Source: Chloroflexota bacterium (GTDB lineage: Bacteria; Chloroflexota; Anaerolineae; UBA1429). From it: DNA of 8,383 bases. Made by a program: the position numbers and the translations under genes. The notes under the pieces are model-generated. The model was given only the letters and a program-made list of their open reading frames with translations, made no database searches and was not told the origin of the DNA. The DNA is taken from positions 1 through 8,383 of the forward strand of contig JACIWY010000140.1 in NCBI GenBank assembly GCA_014360745.1, given 5' to 3'. This document shows, piece after piece, positions 6,117 to 8,383 of this stretch; position 1 is the first letter of the stretch; the number at the start of each line of letters is the position of its first letter.

Positions 6117-7028
6117 TTACGCTTTTTCTTTGTAAATCGGATTTCCCTCTCGATCCAACTCCACCCCGGGCATGGGATGCCCACTGGGGGTGAGGAATCG
6201 AGGGCGAAACTGTTCCATATATTTCTGACAAGTTTCGGCCCAGAAGAACCACAAACGCGGGCCCAAAAATTCGATGGTATAGCCCTCGCGGTCGGCGCGG
6301 GGGACGACGACCTGAGTTTTGCCGGCCATAAACTCCTCCAGCCAAGCGGTCAGGCGCTGGAGCGTCTGCTCAAAAAGGGCCTTGCCCTTCTCGGCCGTGG
6401 AATGCTGCACCCCACCGCGCAGCCACGCTTCGACGCCTCCCCGCCCGGCGTCCACTTCCACCTGCCACGATTCTTTCAGCGCCCGCTCCTGTTTGACCAA
6501 ATCGGGCCGCAGGTAGAGCATGAGCGAGGTTTCCGAATCGGTTGCATGGCCGGGAACATGCTGGCCGGCGAAAATCTCTTGCACGGCGCTCTCCGGCGTA
6601 AAATCCCACCAACTCGCCGGCACCACCTGCATGTCAAATTCTTTAGAGGCGCGCACGGCGGCAGCCAACACCTGCGGCCGGTTCGAACCATGGCCGTTCA
6701 GAATGAGCACCTTTTGCACGCCATGATAGTTCAGGCTCTGGCAGGTGCCAACCATGATCTCGATAAAGGCATGGGGTGGGATGGTGATGCTGCCGGGGAA
6801 TTGCATCTGCCCGCGCACGACGCCGTAAAGGGAATGGGTCACCAACACACGCGGCGCGAGCTGTTCGGCGGCGGCCAGGGCAAAGCTGCGCGAGCTGTGA
6901 TAGTCCACGCTCAGCGGCAAATGGGGGCCATGCCATTCCACGCTGCCCACGGGCAAGATCACGACTTGGGCTTCGCGAAGGGCGACTTCGGCCTCCTGGC
7001 TGGTCATGTCAGGAAGATAGACGGGCAT
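6117..7028 (-). CDS. Creatininase-family amidohydrolase
   Basis: A complete 303-residue protein of the creatininase / creatinine amidohydrolase family, metal-dependent hydrolases of cyclic or linear amides. Known relatives include creatininase, FAPy-type deformylases and the mycofactocin peptidase MftE. Signature segments: PVGSVEWHGPHLPL (residues 26-39) with Glu31, His33 and His36; Asp42 in SVDYHS; His113 in NGHGSN; and GHATDSETS (160-168) with Glu166. These fit the dinuclear metal site of the family. Classical creatininase has NGHxEN around its His ligand; here it is NGHGSN, closer to the broader family, so a creatinine substrate is unlikely. The C-terminus is longer than usual and rich in aromatic residues (255-275). 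ATG at 7028 has AAAGGAG (complement of 7035-7041) 6 bases upstream. It leads the run creatininase, enolase-like, deacylase. It probably opens an amide or lactam bond in the imported compound (inference). Confidence 0.92.
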   Translation of the reverse strand: MPVYLPDMTSQEAEVALREAQVVILPVGSVEWHGPHLPLSVDYHSSRSFALAAAEQLAPRVLVTHSLYGVVRGQMQFPGSITIPPHAFIEIMVGTCQSLNYHGVQKVLILNGHGSNRPQVLAAAVRASKEFDMQVVPASWWDFTPESAVQEIFAGQHVPGHATDSETSLMLYLRPDLVKQERALKESWQVEVDAGRGGVEAWLRGGVQHSTAEKGKALFEQTLQRLTAWLEEFMAGKTQVVVPRADREGYTIEFLGPRLWFFWAETCQKYMEQFRPRFLTPSGHPMPGVELDREGNPIYKEKA

Positions 7029-7072
7029 AAAGAGCTCCTTTCAAGGGGACAAGAGGTGCGGACTGTGTGTAT

Positions 7073-7102
7073 ATCATAGCTCCGACAGGCTCGGAAAGGC
7101 AA
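7073..7102 (-). promoter_or_regulatory. Candidate internal promoter for the creatininase-enolase-deacylase run
   Basis: On the minus strand TTGCCT (complement of 7097-7102, 4 of 6) and TATGAT (complement of 7073-7078, 5 of 6) are 18 bases apart. Transcription would start near 7066, leaving a leader of about 38 bases to the ATG at 7028. It lies downstream of the stem-loop that follows the binding-protein gene, so the enzyme genes could be expressed separately from the transporter. Prediction only. Confidence 0.45.
7081..7095. promoter_or_regulatory. Operator-like palindrome inside the candidate promoter spacer
   Basis: TCCGA (7081-7085) and TCGGA (7091-7095) form a perfect inverted repeat with 5 bases between. 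It sits within the spacer between the predicted -10 and -35 boxes. A third half-site, TCGGA, recurs at 7108-7112 just upstream of the -35. A repressor bound here would block RNA polymerase. The half-sites are only 5 bases long, so chance cannot be excluded. Confidence 0.4.
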
Positions 7103-7122
7103 CCCGTTCGGAGGCATACAGA

Positions 7123-7153
7123 TTCCCGGGGAAGCCTTGGGCTTCCCCAGGAA
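7123..7153 (-). other. Strong stem-loop after the ABC binding-protein gene
   Basis: GGGGAAGCC (7128-7136) and GGCTTCCCC (7140-7148) are perfect 9-base arms around a 3-base loop. After one mismatch, four more pairs extend the stem (7123-7126 with 7150-7153). It starts about 20 bases after the stop of the binding-protein gene in transcription order. No T-run follows on either strand, so it may act less as a terminator than as a 3' block protecting the binding-protein mRNA, as is common after such genes. Confidence 0.6.
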
Positions 7154-7173
7154 CTCTTAACAAAGGCCGATTT

Positions 7174-8383
7174 CTAGGGCCGTGGCAGATCGAGGATCGC
7201 CTGGACCTTCTTTTGCGCCTCCATCACATTGGCTTCGTTATACTCCACATCCCCATAGCCCAACTTGCCATATTCCGCATTGCCCACATCCATATATTCC
7301 AGATAACGCAGGTTGGCGGGCATGGGGAAGTGCCCGGCCGGGTTTTCCATCAGGTCGGCGATCTTGGCCCAGACGGGGTAGAGCTTGACCACCTCCGGGT
7401 CGCGCCAGACGGAAAGGTCGCTGCCCGGCTGCCGGCCCAGGTTAAAGACGCCCCACTTGGCGCATTCGGGGCTGGTGACATATTTTTGCATGCCAAAGGC
7501 CAGCTCCGGGTACTTGGTCTGTGACGAAGACCAGATGGCGTTGGCATAGGGCGAAAAGCCGCGGCAGGGGCTGGTATCCTTGCACAACGGCCCCTTGGGC
7601 AACAACACAAAGTCGAACTCAAAGGCGTCGCCGATGCCCTCCTTGGCCGAGCCGGCCAGGCCGGCGTTGGTGATATAGGAGGCCAAGCTTCCGGTGACGA
7701 ACATCTTGTTCGCCCCTTCGGTGACATCCTCGCGACCGGCCCAATAGCCCTCCTTGATCATGCGCATTTGCCACTTGAAGCCGTCCTGTGTCTTGGGGTC
7801 GGCGAACATGCACTTGGTGCCTTCTTCGTTGAGATAGCGCCCACCCCAACGGCGAAGCCAGCCATCATTCCCGTGGCCGCCGCCGAAGTCATAGTAACAG
7901 CCAAAGATTTTTTTGTCCTTGTCCGTCATGGCCACGACAAACTCTTCGAACTCGGTGATATCCCAGTCGTCGTGCGGGAGCTTCACCCCCTTCTCTTGGG
8001 CCATCGTCTTGTTATAGATGATCATCGCCGGCGTGATCCCCGCGGCCCCGCCGATGGCCATGTGTTTCCCGTCGGTGAAACGCCCGTAGAACTCTTGGTT
8101 AAAGCGCTTGGAAAGGTCCAGGCCAGCCGCAGCGGCCAGATCATCGATGGCCAAAAAGCAGCCTTTTACCGCCAGATAAGGGAAAAAGGCCGTATCGACA
8201 TAGCCCGCATCGGGCATGGTGCCAGTGACAAAATAGGCCTCGATCTTTTTGGCCGCGTCGGCAAAACTGCCCTCCTCGATGATCACCTCTTTGACTTTGT
8301 CCTTGTTGTCCGCCGCAAAGCGGTTGACAAACTCGACCTGGTGCTTGCCCCAACGCCCTTGATAGGCAAGATAACGCAAGGTC
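7174..8383 (-). CDS. ABC-transporter extracellular substrate-binding protein, family 1 (N-terminus beyond right edge)
   Basis: About 402 C-terminal codons of a periplasmic or lipid-anchored solute-binding protein of the family 1 (sugar/glycerol-phosphate type) group. The open frame runs through the right edge, so the signal peptide and true start are outside; the TTG at 8377-8379 is internal. Recognisable segments, counted from that TTG codon as 1: TLRYLAYQG (the first strand after the mature N-terminus), YNKTMAQEKGVKLP near 122-135 followed by W139 (the usual YNKxLxxxxGVxxP...W motif), MFVTGSLASY near 226-235, GFSPYANAIW near 274-283, and the C-terminal ANVMEAQKKVQAIL (about 383-396). The visible part contains six cysteines (74, 161, 190, 266, 272, 306), many for this family, possibly forming disulfides outside the cell. 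No permease gene follows it, so the membrane subunits must lie upstream or elsewhere. It ends in TAG and is followed by a stem-loop. Ligand unknown. Confidence 0.93.
   Translation of the reverse strand, partial: TLRYLAYQGRWGKHQVEFVNRFAADNKDKVKEVIIEEGSFADAAKKIEAYFVTGTMPDAGYVDTAFFPYLAVKGCFLAIDDLAAAAGLDLSKRFNQEFYGRFTDGKHMAIGGAAGITPAMIIYNKTMAQEKGVKLPHDDWDITEFEEFVVAMTDKDKKIFGCYYDFGGGHGNDGWLRRWGGRYLNEEGTKCMFADPKTQDGFKWQMRMIKEGYWAGREDVTEGANKMFVTGSLASYITNAGLAGSAKEGIGDAFEFDFVLLPKGPLCKDTSPCRGFSPYANAIWSSSQTKYPELAFGMQKYVTSPECAKWGVFNLGRQPGSDLSVWRDPEVVKLYPVWAKIADLMENPAGHFPMPANLRYLEYMDVGNAEYGKLGYGDVEYNEANVMEAQKKVQAILDLPRP

Noticed and set aside
6082..6345. In-frame 88-codon N-terminal extension of the enolase-superfamily gene.
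   Set aside because: It overlaps the creatininase gene by most of its length, its residues are Arg/Gly-rich and not family-like, and an AGGAGG lies right before the ATG at 6081.
6177..7079. Plus-strand open frame of 300 codons opposite the creatininase gene.
   Set aside because: His/Gly/Arg-rich shadow of a gene with all family motifs; no independent evidence for coding.
8377..8379. TTG as the start codon of the binding protein.
   Set aside because: The frame is open through the right edge, the residue falls inside the first strand of the mature fold, and a signal peptide should lie further upstream.
1..8383. tRNA or rRNA genes, CRISPR arrays, insertion sequences or attachment sites.
   Set aside because: No repeated spacer pattern, no transposase-like protein, no long terminal repeats and no tRNA-like cloverleaf was seen on either strand by reading.

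Overview
The window is 8.4 kb of GC-rich bacterial DNA packed with catabolic enzyme genes. Most genes start at ATG behind strong AAAGGAG- or AGGAGG-type ribosome binding sites, and gaps are short. The gene mix is a family 1 sugar-type ABC binding protein, a creatininase-family hydrolase, an enolase-superfamily enzyme, an N-acyl-D-amino-acid deacylase, an M55 peptidase relic, a type I sulfatase, a homocysteine S-methyltransferase and a DegT-type aminotransferase. I associate this mix with Chloroflexota and related environmental lineages, but no marker gene is present, so the placement is a weak inference.

Right part (8383 down to about 2885, minus strand). It opens with an ABC-transporter substrate-binding protein whose N-terminus lies beyond the right edge. 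A 145-base gap follows, holding a strong stem-loop and a candidate promoter with an operator-like palindrome. Then come a creatininase-family hydrolase, a mandelate racemase-type enolase-superfamily enzyme and an N-acyl-D-amino-acid deacylase, 35 and 52 bases apart. Just after the deacylase lies a decayed D-aminopeptidase (M55/DppA family) that has escaped ordinary gene calling. It carries an in-frame stop near its start, a frameshift, an internal deletion, a second stop and a lost metal ligand.

Middle (1437-2846, plus strand). A complete Cys-type sulfatase without a signal peptide has a near-consensus promoter (TTGACA, 17 bases, CATAAT) and a strong ribosome binding site. It converges on the M55 relic.

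Left part (1246 down to 1, minus strand). A stand-alone homocysteine S-methyltransferase is transcribed divergently from the sulfatase. It is followed after 53 bases by the first 100 codons of a DegT/DnrJ/EryC1/StrS-type aminotransferase, cut by the left edge.

How they may work together (inference): the binding protein would import a small amide- or acyl-linked nutrient. The creatininase-family hydrolase and the deacylase would break C-N bonds, and the enolase-superfamily enzyme would act on the released carboxylate. The deacylase next to a D-aminopeptidase relic suggests the operon once handled D-amino-acid conjugates or peptides and is now losing part of that ability. The substrate cannot be named from sequence alone.
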